Assembly: GCF_000237925.1 (NCBI RefSeq) | Contig: NC_031498.1 | Span: 23,033,738 to 23,097,737, forward strand | Source of the DNA: Schistosoma mansoni | Lineage: Eukaryota; Platyhelminthes; Trematoda; Strigeidida; Schistosomatidae | Length of the DNA stretch: 64,000 bases | Direction: 5' to 3' | Shown: in pieces, positions 1 to 10,530 of the stretch | Layout: each line of letters opens with the position of its first letter | Numbering within the stretch: position 1 is the stretch's first letter | Program-made: the position numbers and the translations under genes | The notes under the pieces: model-generated | Databases searched by the model: none | Seen by the model: the letters and a program-made list of their open reading frames with translations, nothing else | Told to the model about the DNA's origin: nothing

Positions 1-239
1 ACAGTGTAATACAGGAGTAAATTAACTTCATATCATAATACACTTTGTTTAGACTGTAAAATGAATAGGTTCATTAAAAATAGTGAATCATCAGAACTGA
101 AATCTTGTCTATTATTAATTAAAGATAAGACCTAATTTCACTTTTTTTCAATCAGAAAAGTAGTCATTCATATAATTTTTAGGTGATGTAGTATGGTATT
201 TCATAATTGGACCATGTTAGACTTACAAAATGTTTGAGC

Positions 240-632
240 AACTGTTCACCAATTGTCTTCAGTGATTTCCTATCTCACAACAGACGTGGTTGAACTCCAC
301 TGTTCACTGCTTCTCACAAAAACTCCAGGAAATGTCTCTTGAAGTCAGTCACTAGTGAGCATATGATTATAATCAGGAGGGATTTTGTGGACATTTCAGT
401 ATTTTCATGGTTGAAAGCATGAGTCAATAGGTTAAGTGCTCTGGTGCAAGACTGGTAGGTCCTGAGTTTGAATCTCGCGAGGCGGGACCATAGATGCGCA
501 CTGATGAGGAGTCCCATTATAGGACGAAACGGCCTTTCAGTGCTTCGAGGTTTTCCTTGGTTGTCTAGCCTCAAGTGACTTATGCTTTCAACTATGCAAA
601 TGCTGAAATCTCCACAAAAGTCCTTCTGATTA
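240..632. repeat. Composite SINE: antisense 3' end joined to sense body
   Basis: Bases 240-428 read as the reverse complement of the 3' part of the hammerhead SINE family found across this window, including a module around 'CTCACAACAGACGTGGT'. From 429 the sense body starts at its A-box-like 'GGTTAAGTGCTCTGG' and runs through a B-box-like 'GAGTTTGAATCTC', then the ribozyme region 'AGTCCCATTATAGGACGAAA' (506-525), and ends near 632. In this copy the base before the ribozyme core differs from the best copies, so self-cleavage is doubtful. The same head-to-head arrangement recurs at 2318 and 3633. Confidence 0.7.
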
Positions 633-640
633 CAAAATGA

Positions 641-1299
641 TTGTCTCTTGGTTAACAATCTCATGATTTCTTTGAACTGCTTATTAAATTCTACTAAATA
701 ACATATTACGTGTCATAGAGAAGTATATAATGCCAAACTATTCATTTGTTATGCATTATAACATAAGATAATTATTCTATATGCATGTCACAAAGTAATT
801 TGTATTGTAGTGAATGATAATACAAGTGGGGGGGCAATTGAACATATTTGAACACAAAATTACAGGAAATCTTATTAAAATTTGAGAACCATACAGTGAA
901 TACTTAATTTGTAAAGTGTCAATCAATTATCTTAAACTTGACTGTTCCTTTTGCAAGTATCAGTCAATCGTCCCAGATTTCAATTTTCCTGTATTTCCAT
1001 ACCAATTTCTTTCTATTCACGTTTTTTTCCTCGTCGATCTTCTTGTGCTTCTGTTGCCAAACATTCTATTCTTGACTAGCGTTACATACTACTTATGTCT
1101 ATTCAAAGTAGTACACACTACAGTATTATCACTAAAATATTATATGTATCAACTGACAAATATTAACAGAAAGAAATATCAGTATCCAGTAACAGATTAG
1201 ATAAATGAGTAATATACTAAAATGTTGATCAATCATTTAGATATATGAAAGAAAAAATCGATACTCTCACATATTTAGTTCCCGAGAACTAACATTTAT
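641..1299. other. AT-rich stretch, nothing recognised
   Basis: No open frame that resembles a protein and no repeat of the window's families was seen here. It may belong to the intron or downstream part of the stress protein gene on the minus strand. Confidence 0.5.
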
Positions 1300-1455
1300 G
1301 TCGATCAGAAAGGGTTTTATGGAGATTTCAGAATTTTCACAGTTGAAATCATGAGTCTATTGAAGCTAGATCACTAATGGAAAACCTGGAAGTACTGGAC
1401 GACCGTTTCGTCCTATTATGGGACTCCTCAGCTGTGCGCATCCACGGTGGTAACT
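1300..1455 (-). repeat. Hammerhead SINE, 5'-truncated copy
   Basis: The reverse complement gives the SINE's 3' half: the ribozyme core 'CTGAGGAGTCCC' and 'GGACGAAACGG', then the conserved tail ending in 'GACTCATGATTTCAACTGTG'. The flanking arms are GCACAG and CAGTAC, one or two changes from perfect pairing. The tRNA-like head is missing. Confidence 0.75.
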
Positions 1456-1607
1456 AATCAGTATTCGTATAACATTGTTTCAAAATTTCAGTTACAGACA
1501 TAAATTGTGCCCAATAATGAAAAATAAGACATTTCCATGTTGTTATAGCTTTCTTCTTTGAGGAAAAGAAGAGAAGTAACATCTACAATTAAAAAAATAT
1601 AACTCAC

Positions 1608-1825
1608 TTTTCTTGTAATGCTTTAGTCCAATCATCAATAGGTACTTTTAAACCAGATGTAAAACTAATTGCTGGTAAATTAGGTAATTCTATACAATGT
1701 ACAAATAATACTTCATCACCATGTCTATAAACATCTTTAATAAACCATTGAACTGCACGTTTTGAATGATCACTTCCATCTATAGGAAGACATATTTTTC
1801 TTTTTTTACTTGATGGATTCATCAT
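1608..1825 (-). CDS. Universal stress protein, first coding exon (gene truncated by window edge)
   Basis: The exon starts at an ATG at 1825 (a second ATG follows directly) and encodes 72 codons plus two bases. It ends at a consensus donor (AA|gtgagtt at 1607). The peptide opens with a basic stretch (MMNPSSKKRK), then 'CLPIDGSDHSKRAVQWFI', the conserved N-terminal beta strand, aspartate and first helix of the USP/UspA fold (Pfam Usp), followed by a 'VLFVHCIE' strand. The ATP-loop half (G-x2-G-x9-G-S/T) is not in this exon and was not found between 1 and 1607, so the remaining exons should lie left of the window. Schistosomes have several USP genes, and which paralogue this is cannot be told from 72 residues. 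Family call is firm; exon 3' boundary is inferred from splice consensus. Confidence 0.85.
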
Positions 1826-2317
1826 ATATGAAATTCGATTATGATTTGTTTTGTTTTTGTTTCTATCCGAAAGTCAAAAAAACTGTATCACAATAATGTT
1901 GAAATGAAAATGGTTACTCAATTTTGTTGCTAGGTGAATTGTATTTCACTACTACTTATATACTCATACCTTTTTTTTACTTCATTCTCATTGGTTATGA
2001 TGATGATGATTGTCAGTAATAAACTTTATTGGATAATTTATGGTCACAGGATCGACTGAATAAAAAAACAAAACAAATTTTATACTCGTATTCGTGTGTG
2101 TATTATTACTGATAGTTACGGTAATTATAATTTGAAACGATAATAGAATCGATATTACCATGTAAACTCTATCATTCAAAAGTAATTCAGTAGTTTATAA
2201 TAAAGGAGAAAAAAGATTCTAATCGTTATTTCAAGTGTATTTTATGTATGAAGATTGATTAATCCAAGTCTAGATAGTTTCCATTTTTTTAACTTAAGAG
2301 TTAAAACTAACTAGGCC
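1826..2317. promoter_or_regulatory. Upstream flank of the stress protein gene
   Basis: AT-rich sequence between the ATG at 1825 and the next SINE at 2318. It must contain the 5' UTR and, unless a further non-coding exon exists, the promoter. No clear TATA box or other site could be assigned. Confidence 0.3.
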
Positions 2318-2660
2318 ACTGAGCCGGCATTCGATTGTGGTAACGCAAAACTTCAACTAATCCACGAAGTTGAGCAAACGTTCACCAATTGTCTTCAGTA
2401 AATTGATATCTCACAACAGACGTGGTCACTGCTTCGCACTAGAACTCTAGGAAATATCTCTTGAAGTCAGTCACTAGTGAACATATGATTATAATAAGAA
2501 GGGGTTTTGTGGAGATTTCAGTATTTTCATAGTTGAAATCATTAGTCGAATCTCCCGAGACGGGATCGTGGATGCGCACTGATGAGGAGTCCCACAATAG
2601 GACGAAACGGCCGTCCAATGCCTCCAGATTTTCCATGGTGGTCCAGATTCAATTGACTCA
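2318..2660. repeat. Composite SINE unit, copy 1
   Basis: Nearly identical to 3633-3975. It opens with 'ACTGAGCCGGCATTCGATTG' (antisense SINE head end), passes through the 'CTCACAACAGACGTGGT' module and an antisense SINE tail, and at about 2547 switches to a sense SINE body with 'GCGCACTGATGAGGAGTCCC' and 'GGACGAAACGGCCGTC'. The whole 343-base unit is duplicated 1315 bases downstream. Confidence 0.75.
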
Positions 2661-3451
2661 TAGAACAATTGAGTTTTTCGGAGTTCAAAAATCTCATGGA
2701 TTTATAGATCTTATTTGATTGAAATGGTTTAAAGTATCGTGATGATGTTTTCAAAATCAACAAGTGTTTGAGCGAAAAAAACAAATTGTTTCCCAATAAA
2801 TTCATTATCAGACTCGTGAAGTGTAAATCAATAAATACAGGGGCCACTGTAATATTGTCGTAATCAAGAGGTAGGTGATGCCTTTAAGAGGAAAAAGACT
2901 GAAGGAATGATAGACAAATTTAGTTGATAATAACCTTTACTAACTGAGCAAACGGAGATGATCAAATCTAAGACACTTTATTAGGACTCTGCCCATGTAT
3001 ATAAATGGTACAGTTTTATCTTTTATATGCTCTATATGAACAAAATGAAATGATATATTGATAGATTTAATAAGTTATCTAATAACTTTAAACAATGCTC
3101 GAAAATTTGAAAACTAGCTGACTCAATCATATTAATTATATAGTTGTCATTGCAAGAGCAATTAGACTGATAGAAGTAACAGGATTTAGAATCCTTTTCT
3201 TCATTTATGTTGACAGTGTACAAAAGTTGATAACCTAAAGTAGCGTGAGACAAAAAGAATGGTGTTATTAATTGGACTTTCAAAATTTATTCTTTGAAAA
3301 TAAAATGAAGATGATCTTTTACATTAGTTATGGATAGCAAACGGGTTCTTAAAATAACTTTCGAAATTGTTTTCCTGATAAAGATTTTTTCATAAATAGT
3401 GTTTTTCTTTTCTTGAATTTATCCGACCACCTACAGTATCATTAACTCAAA
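2661..3451. other. Stretch between SINE units, nothing recognised
   Basis: AT-rich, no protein-like open frame and no repeat recognised. Confidence 0.45.
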
Positions 3452-3654
3452 TTTTTTCATAGATGAAATCATGAGTCAATTGAAGCTTGACCACCAAGGA
3501 AAACCTGGAAGCGCCGGACGGCCAACTCGTCCTATTGTGAGATTCCTCAGCAGTGTGCATCCACGATCCTGCCTTGTGAGATTCGAGCCCAGAACCTACC
3601 AGTCTCGCGCCAGCGCGCTTAACCACTAGATTACTGAGCCGGCATTCGATTGTG
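3452..3654 (-). repeat. Hammerhead SINE, near full-length
   Basis: Minus-strand copy with the tRNA-like head (A-box region 'AGTGGTTAAGCGCGCTGGCG' with small changes, B-box 'GGGCTCGAATCTC'), a ribozyme region with several changes in core and arms, and the conserved tail to 'GACTCATGATTTCATC'. It overlaps the start of the composite unit at 3633. Confidence 0.75.
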
Positions 3655-4022
3655 GTAGCGCAAAACTTCAACTAATCCACGAAGTTGAGCAAACGTTCAC
3701 CAATTGTCTTCAGTAAATTGATATCTCACAACAGACGTGGTCACTGCTTCGCACTAGAACTCTAGGAAATATCTCTTGAAGTCAGTCACTAGTGAACATA
3801 TGATTATAATAAGAAGGGGTTTTGTGGAGATTTCAGTATTTTCATAGTTGAAATCATTAGTCGAATCTCCCGAGACGGGATCGTGGATGCGCACTGATGA
3901 GGAGTCCCACAATAGGACGAAACGGCCGTCTAGTGCTTCGAGTTTTTCCATGGTGGTCTAGCTTCAATTGACTCATGATTTCAACTATGAAAATTCTGAA
4001 ATCTTCATAAAAAAAGCCTTCT
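3633..4022. repeat. Composite SINE unit, copy 2
   Basis: Second copy of the unit at 2318-2660, with only a few substitutions. It carries the complete SINE tail to 'CTTCATAAAAAAAGCCTTCTG', which copy 1 lacks after about 2660, so copy 2 looks like the parent of the duplication. Confidence 0.75.
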
Positions 4023-4382
4023 GTTTACTCTAATTTTATTATTAATATTATAATTTTTCATATGCATAGTTAACCTTAAACTACCAAGTCAAAATCTAAT
4101 GGTTAGTTCGTAATATTACATGAATTTTATCTACTATCTCATTCCTTATGTCCTTGAGCTCCAGTGATATTAGATTTTCAATAGAATTTCTGATATTTAC
4201 CTTAAATTTAGTTATTAGTGAACACATGTACTCACTTTGAGGTCTAAAGTTTATAGGTTGTTGGTTTACATTCTCCAGGAGTTCTATGGTAGGAAGCAAC
4301 AATTGTGTTAATGTTCCCTGACTTTTTTGCTAGTTGTCTAGTTAACAACAGTCAGTGACACAGTCTATCTACAAAACATTTT

Positions 4383-4640
4383 TACGACTATAAGCAAAGA
4401 CGGATAGTGGATAGCGGTGGGATCCATGACGCGCGTTTCATCGTATTTGAGACTCGTCAGCTGTGATGTACCCACATCTTAGAGTTGATGTTCACTCTAG
4501 GACTCGAACTCAGCACCTTTCGCCTCAAACTTCATCGCGTTATCCACTCAGCTACTGAGTCCTGATAGCCACTTGCTTGTGCAATGGTAGTCCTAAACAT
4601 TAATGGGAAGATTCAAACAAATAATACCAAGTGAATTTTT
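4383..4640 (-). repeat. Sm-alpha-like SINE with hammerhead motif
   Basis: The reverse complement shows a tRNA-like head ('TAGCTGAGTGGATAACGCG' as A box, 'GAGTTCGAGTCC' as B box) followed by the ribozyme region 'CAGCTGACGAGTCTC' and 'GATGAAACGCGCGTC'. CTGACGA fits the CUGANGA core and GAAA is intact; stem I has changes. This is the arrangement known from the Sm-alpha SINE of Schistosoma. The 5' end of the family ('AATCTTCCCATTAATGTTTA') reaches about 4640. Confidence 0.75.
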
Positions 4641-5402
4641 ATGACCAGTTTCAATAACATGTTAATTTATTCAATAATGATTTAAGTGTTACAGAACTAC
4701 TGAAAATTTAGGCTTTGTAGTATATCAAGCCTAATGAGTTGTTCTGTAAGCTTCTTGTGAGGACGGGCCACAGGTGAACTTGAGGAAGCTTTAAGAAGCT
4801 CAGAAAGAGTCAATCATATTTCATCCAATCAGTTTTTGGAAGAATAATTCAGAATCACCACTTGTAGCTTCCCCATTGGATAAATGCTTATAACCCACTG
4901 TGTGGATTGGATAACTATAATGATGATTTCGTTCTTACTAAAAACTATAAATACTTGACAGTTTTGTACCGTAATCGACACTGTTTGGAATAATATTCCT
5001 TCCATTTGTCTTCTATCTTCTCATTTGCGACTTGAGAAGGTTCTAGCATTCGAGAGCTCAACTTATACGCGAATCTAAATTCCAGATATAACACTTTTTT
5101 TAACACTAAAAAAAGATTGTGAAATATTAAAATGGTAATTTGGAATAAAAAAAAATTCCATTGACGTAATAAAACTTTATTTTTCATTACGCAATTAATT
5201 CATTATACCAATATACTCAGCAGAATGGAATTTTAAATTAAAACCATGTGAACCAATCTATAGCTAATACATCATGTAAATATGTAGAATGTCGACTAGT
5301 TTTTTTTCCATAATATTAAATCCGAATAATAACGACCATTTCTCGTGGTGAATAGAATTATTCGTTTGTTTTTATTTGTTTATACAAATTAGTTAGACAT
5401 TA

Positions 5403-5600
5403 ATACCGTTGGGTGCCAGCTCAGTGGTCTATCGGTTAAGTGCTATGGCGCGAGACTGGTAGACCCTAGGTTCGAATCTCACGAGGTGGGATCGTGGATG
5501 CGCACTGCTGAAGAGTCCCACAACAGGACGAAACGGTCGTCCAGTGCTTCGAGGTTTTCCATGGTGGTCTGGCATCAATTGACTCATGATCTTAACTATA
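5403..5600 (+). repeat. Hammerhead SINE, full-length, intact ribozyme core
   Basis: Starts at 'ACCGTTGGGTGCCAGCTCAG'. The A box lies around 'TCTATCGGTTAAGTGC' and the B box is 'GGTTCGAATCTC'. The ribozyme: arm GCACTG, core CTGAAGA, stem II GTCC/GGAC around loop CACAACA, GAAA, minimal stem III AC-GGTC-GT, predicted cleavage after GTC, arm CAGTGC. Both arms pair perfectly over six bases. The tail ends in 'GACTCATGATCTTAACTATA'. Confidence 0.85.
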
Positions 5601-6689
5601 AAGTTAGTTGTATACAGACTAATCATGATTGTCAGATGAGTTTTTATTCATAACAATACTTGTTTAGTTACCAAAGTTTTAATAAATCTCGTCTAGTGTG
5701 TATTGTAAAAAGATTGATATTGAATGAAGGACCAATGATTAATCTGTTTTAATCATTAAGGAGTGAGATAGATATGAATAACAATCTAAGGGTTTGCATC
5801 AGTGAAAAGTTGTTATTCTTGGATTAACAGTTGAAGAATGATAAGTTGGTTGATATTAATGTTAGTAGAAGGTTTCGCACAATTATCATATGATCATTCT
5901 TCATGAGTAAAAATGCAAGCGACTTAACATTACATTCGGTAGATGAGATATCTAATGTATTCGAGTCAGTAAGCACCAGTCTTTCGCGGTAAGTTATTAA
6001 GTTAATTAAATAGACAGCGACGTCGAGGCTGTTGTCTTTAATTCATCATGAAATTTCCTTATATGGTACAGAAAAGAGAACAGAAGGGATGTGAATAATT
6101 CTTATATAAATCCATTAATTTATTTCCGAACATTTCATTTGCAAACCTCATGACGTCATCCAAAATTAACAACCACTACCTTTAACATCTGTATACTACA
6201 TATTTATACATTACTTAATTGTTGTAAATGTTTCTTCATGCAATATTGAAATATATGATATTGGGTGCGTTAACATAGATACTTATCATACTTCAGACAT
6301 TCATGAATATGCTTTAGTAACAAAATATTATATTTTGATGTTTGATAAAAAAAAGTTTCAAAGAGATTTTTCTTCTTGTAAGTTCATCTGGCAATCTTAA
6401 GTTTAGTTTCATGTGAATTTAACGATGTACTCAGTTAGAGGAATCAGAAACCTGGGGGTGAAAACAGCTTAACAGAATCACACGTGGCGCTTCATTCAAA
6501 AAAAAGACAACAACAGTTATTGTAATCCTCTACAGTTGTGATGACAATAACAATTATTTTTTACTGGTAATAGAAATAGTCGTAGATACTCCATTTACTC
6601 ATCAATTGGATGTTATAGTCCTCCTAATTAAAATTAATGTTTCTTAACTGCTGCCTCACATTGTTGTAATGCCTATGATTGGTAAAGAA
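5601..6689. other. AT-rich intergenic stretch, nothing recognised
   Basis: No protein-like open frame, RNA gene or known repeat family of this window was seen. Confidence 0.5.
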
Positions 6690-7180
6690 AGGCCTCATTT
6701 CTACACTTGAAGAACGTATGGAACTCAAAATAACTGTTTATAAACCAAACAACAAAGTCACAATCTTCCATACGAACGTCAAGACATTCCTAATGTACGG
6801 AGCTGAAACTTCCAGAACTACCAAAACCATCATCAAAAAGATACAAGTATTTATAAACAGTTTTCTACACAAGATACTGAATGTCCATGTACCATCATCA
6901 ACAGCCTATTATGGGTGAGAGCAAATCAGCTTCCAGTTGAAGAGGAGATTAGGAAAAGATGTTAGAAGTGGATAGGACATATATTGAGGAAATCAACAGG
7001 CTGTATCACGAGGTAAGCCCTAACTTGGAATGCTGAAGGAAAACGGAAAAGAGGAAGGTCAAAAAATATTCTACATCAGGAATCGGAAGCAAACATCAAA
7101 AGGATGAATAGCAACTAAAAAGAGCTGGAAAGGATCGCTTGGGTTAAGGTTGGATGGAGAATGCTGGTGGGGTCATGAGT
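6690..7180 (+). mobile_element. RTE-like LINE, decayed 3' fragment
   Basis: Encodes, over changing frames, the C-terminal part of the RTE polyprotein beyond the reverse transcriptase: '[14 protein letters not shown]', '[15 protein letters not shown]', 'ITR', '[12 protein letters not shown]' and 'VGWRMLVG'. A stop lies at 6916, just before the usual '[10 protein letters not shown]' block. It is about 97% identical to 32080-32560 and shares that stop, so both descend from one already decayed copy. No TAAG-type 3' tail is present. Confidence 0.8.
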
Positions 7181-7497
7181 ACTTAATGCTGATAGACATC
7201 ATAATTTTACGAAATTTCTCCCATTTAATAGTGATGACAGTTCCTTTATTTAATACTAGAAATTTTGTTACAGTCAAGAACTCTGTGAAACAGTTGACCA
7301 ATATTGCAATAGATTTCCCTTCAAAATACATTCTAATTCTAATTATTAAAAAACATTTATTACGGATGGTTTTTCAATGGTTAGAGTTGATTGCTCATCT
7401 TTAATAGCTAAAGTTTTATACTAATTCATTCACTAAAACTACTTTTTTTCTGATCCAATACAAATAAGATACATGTATTTCAACATATTCATCTTTC

Positions 7498-7707
7498 ATA
7501 TAGTTAAGATCATGAGTCAATTAAAGCTAGACCACTATGGAAAACCTGGAAGCACTGCATGGCCATTTCGTCCTATTATGGGACTCCTGAGCAGTGCTCA
7601 TCCACGATCCTGCTCCGTGGGATTCGAACCCAGGACCTACCAGTCTTGCGCCAGAACACTTAACCGATAGACCACTGAGTCGGCCGGCATCCAACGGTGT
7701 TAATGTC
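7498..7707 (-). repeat. Hammerhead SINE, full-length copy
   Basis: Minus-strand copy with head 'CATTAACACCGTTGGATGCC', B box 'GGGTTCGAATCCC' and tail intact. The ribozyme core reads CTCAGGA instead of CTGAGGA and the cleavage-site arm is changed, so it is probably inactive. Confidence 0.8.
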
Positions 7708-7960
7708 TAACCTCAACCAATCCACGAAATTGTGCGACCATCTTCCATTGTACTGAGGTAGATACCTGTCTCTACCTGATATGGATTAGCTCCACTGGTC
7801 ACGACTTCTCACTAGAACTCCAGGAATTACCTGAAGGAGTCCAACAATAGGACGAAACGGCCATCCAGCGCTTCCAGGTTTTCCATGGTAGTCTAGCTTC
7901 AATTGACTCATGATCTTAACTATATAAAATTACTAAAATCTCCACAAAACTCCCTTGTGA
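7708..7960 (+). repeat. SINE-associated module plus sense 3' half of hammerhead SINE
   Basis: 7708-7827 matches the module seen at 240 and 2340 ('CCAATCCACGAAATTG', 'CTCACTAGAACTCCAGGA'). From 7828 a sense SINE 3' half follows ('GGACGAAACGGCCATCCAGC' then the conserved tail). With the minus copy at 7498 it forms a head-to-head pair. Confidence 0.65.
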
Positions 7961-8337
7961 TATTCATCTTTCGCTTCTTCAAAAGATATCACAACAAACT
8001 CCATGTTTCTGTTAAGATGTTTTCAAGAGTTAAGATCCCAATTATCTGTTTATCTACTGTCATAATATTCAGGGTAGATACAGTTAACATTCAAAATTAT
8101 TCAGTTCAAACATGTCTAAAACAGGAAATATTTTTTACATTATTCATATAGTTCTATAACATAGATGACCCTAATATTTGAGTTAATTATTATCTAATAA
8201 CAATCAATGTTATTCCATTAGATGACCCACTTTCTAAATCAGTTTTTGCTGTTAACATTAATTATATTCATTATATATTTATTACCTAATATACAAAATT
8301 ATTATGGATTATTAACTTTTTGAATAGATTGTAATAG

Positions 8338-8580
8338 TTTCATAGTTGAAATCATGAGCCGAGTGAAGCTTGACCACCGCTTCGTCCTATTATGGGACTC
8401 CTCAGCATTGCACATCCACGATCCCGCACCCACGATATTCGAACCCAGGATCTACCAGCTTCACGCTGGAGCAGGGCGAAACGTCCGTCCAGTGCTTCCA
8501 GGTTTTCCATGGTGGTCTAGCTTCAATTGACTCATGATTTCAACTATAAAAATATTGAAATATCCACAAAAACCCCTTTA
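8338..8580. repeat. Head-to-head pair of hammerhead SINE fragments
   Basis: 8338-8470 is an antisense SINE (tail to B box); 8471-8580 is a sense 3' half that resumes at 'GGGCGAAACGTCCGTCCAGT'. The two tails face outward, so the locus is an imperfect palindrome. Confidence 0.7.
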
Positions 8581-8639
8581 GATTGTAATATAAAACAAAA
8601 TCCAATTATATTGAAAACAATTGTGCTATGATTTCGTTA

Positions 8640-8990
8640 ATATACATTCTTCAACCTTATTAAATTATCACCACCCGCCAGCATTCTCCATCGAACCCTG
8701 TCCTGGACAATGCTTTCCAGTTCTTTCCAGTTAACATTCATTCTTTTCATATCTCCTTCAATCTTACGGCGTAATGTGTTCTTTGGCCTTCCACTTTTCC
8801 GCTTCTCTTCAGCATTCCAAGTTAGAGATTGCCTCGTGATGCAGTTTGGTGATTTTTTCAATGTATGTCTTATCCACTTCCAACATCTTTTCCTAATTTC
8901 CTCTTACGCTCGAAGCTGGTTTGTCCTCTCCCATAAAACGCTGTTGCTTATAGTATCCGGTCAGTGAATGTTGAGTAGCTTTTCTAGAGT
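8640..8990 (-). mobile_element. RTE-like LINE, C-terminal fragment
   Basis: The minus strand reads '[20 protein letters not shown]', '[16 protein letters not shown]' and '[11 protein letters not shown]', the conserved end of the RTE polyprotein. The reading frame is open for 74 codons. Sequence beyond the N-terminal side (to 8990) is the same region in decayed form. Confidence 0.8.
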
Positions 8991-9190
8991 TTCTACCGGT
9001 CTCAAGCCCGGGTAAAGGAGGAGGGTTGAGCATGGGGTTAGCGACCCCATCCCGTAGAAAAACTAACTCGCTAAATAAAACGCTAACCAGAAGAAATAAT
9101 TCAAGCCATTTACCATCAATTACTATTTACTTACTTACTTACTTACGTACTTACTCCTGTTACCCATTATAAAGGAACATAGTTCGTCCA
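8991..9190. mobile_element. RTE leader fragment (+) and RTE 3' tail (-) with TTAC repeats
   Basis: 8994-9113 matches the leader seen at 13850 and 21345 ('AAGCCCGGGTAAAGGAGGAG', 'GTTAGCGACCCCATCCCGTA'), typical of the 5' region of RTE elements in flukes. 9122-9156 is a TTAC tetranucleotide run followed by 'TCCTGTTACCCATTATAAAG', the minus-strand 3' end of the RTE. Two pieces in opposite sense are abutted. Confidence 0.6.
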
Positions 9191-9593
9191 CCAGGATTGG
9201 ATCAATTATATCAAAAATAAAATCGATCAACAAACGTTTTTTAGTGATACCTAAGAAAATTTCACAATCTAAATTGAGTTAGAACTATTATAAAAAGTTA
9301 TCACGTGTTACTATGACAACAAAATGTAACATGTAAACTTCTTACATGATACAAACTGTTGAATTGTATTTGTTAGTTAGTTATTTTAAAAGAAAAAAAC
9401 AAACTATACAATTTTCATAGTTTTATACTGAAACCACTAGTAACTTTTAATATGTGTTAGTTAAAAAGAAACATAAAACTGTGTATTATAGCAACCATCC
9501 TACAATCAATTTCGATTATGGTTAACTTTGGTTAAACCTTAACAGATATCGTCATTTGAATAATCACAATTTACATATTCTTTATACTGTTAT

Positions 9594-10242
9594 TGTGGTG
9601 TGGTCTACTTATATCAATATAAGTAGTATATGGTGATGGTCAGACATAAAATGTATTTTGGCAGAAGATCGATAAGGAAAGAACTGAAATGAAGCGCAAT
9701 TGGTAAGAAAATGCATGAACAATGAAATCAGAGAAGAGGGACTGATATTTGCAGAAGGAACAGTCAAGATTGAGACAATTGATTAATAGTTTGCAAATTA
9801 ACTGTTTGCTGTATGATTATCAGAATTTAGTGAAATAGTCTGTAATTTGTGCCTAAATACATTCGATTGTCCCCACCCGTGTTCTTGTTCACTACATTAT
9901 GACCACTAAAGCACATTACACTCTAGCATAAATGTTGATCGCTTAAGTATCTTTCGATGAATCATCCTCCTCCCCTTATATATGCATGCACGCAAATCCT
10001 ATTATCAGCTTTTGCCTTCCTGTGCCCTTATTCAATTTGACTATAAATTGCCTATGTAATTGCTTGCTATTCGCTGCTCGCTCGTTCGCTGATATTCGCT
10101 CAGGTGCTGTTAGCTTTCTGGCCTGAGTTATTTGTCAATAAACTATAGTTGCTACTTCACTTTACCTTCTGATTTTATCCACTGTTAAAATTGGAATTAT
10201 AACTGTTCTCAAAGTGAACGATTAACGAAACACGGCACTACA
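9594..10242 (+). mobile_element. Probable solo LTR
   Basis: A 649-base unit that starts TGTGGTGTGG and ends GGCACTACA, with a TATA-like 'CTATAAATTGCC' and 'CAATAAACTATAG' (polyA-type signal) in the order expected of an LTR. The flanks GTTAT and GTAAT agree at four of five bases, as expected for a target-site duplication. The first ~100 bases recur at 15478. Family is not settled; Ty3/gypsy is most likely in this genome. Fossil; no coding part present. Confidence 0.55.
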
Positions 10243-10530
10243 GTAATAATTAGTCGCTAATTAAATAGAAAATCATTATAATTCAACATTGCTTTTTAAA
10301 AAAATTCTAATTGAGTCATTGATTAATTTTGAGCAGGTAGGTAGGTAATTCAACTTGATATGAAATGAATAACTTAGATGTTTAGTAATAAGAAGGAAAG
10401 GAATGTTATAATATATTGCTAGTTCGATAGTTTCAAGATTATAACTTGTTTTACAGAAAAATTGATTTGAATAAATTTACTTCAAATTTAAATGAACTAA
10501 CATGGTTTTATAAGATTGTAAGTTTGAAGT
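10243..10530. other. AT-rich spacer, nothing recognised
   Basis: No feature seen between the LTR and the retroposon. Confidence 0.4.

Noticed and set aside
2439-2636. Twin 65-codon open frames at 2439-2636 and 3754-3951 as duplicated genes
   Set aside because: They are the same reading of the duplicated composite SINE, running through ribozyme and tail sequence.
5403-5480. tRNA gene
   Set aside because: A and B boxes are present, but there is no anticodon arm or acceptor stem, and the sequence recurs in many copies with a SINE body.
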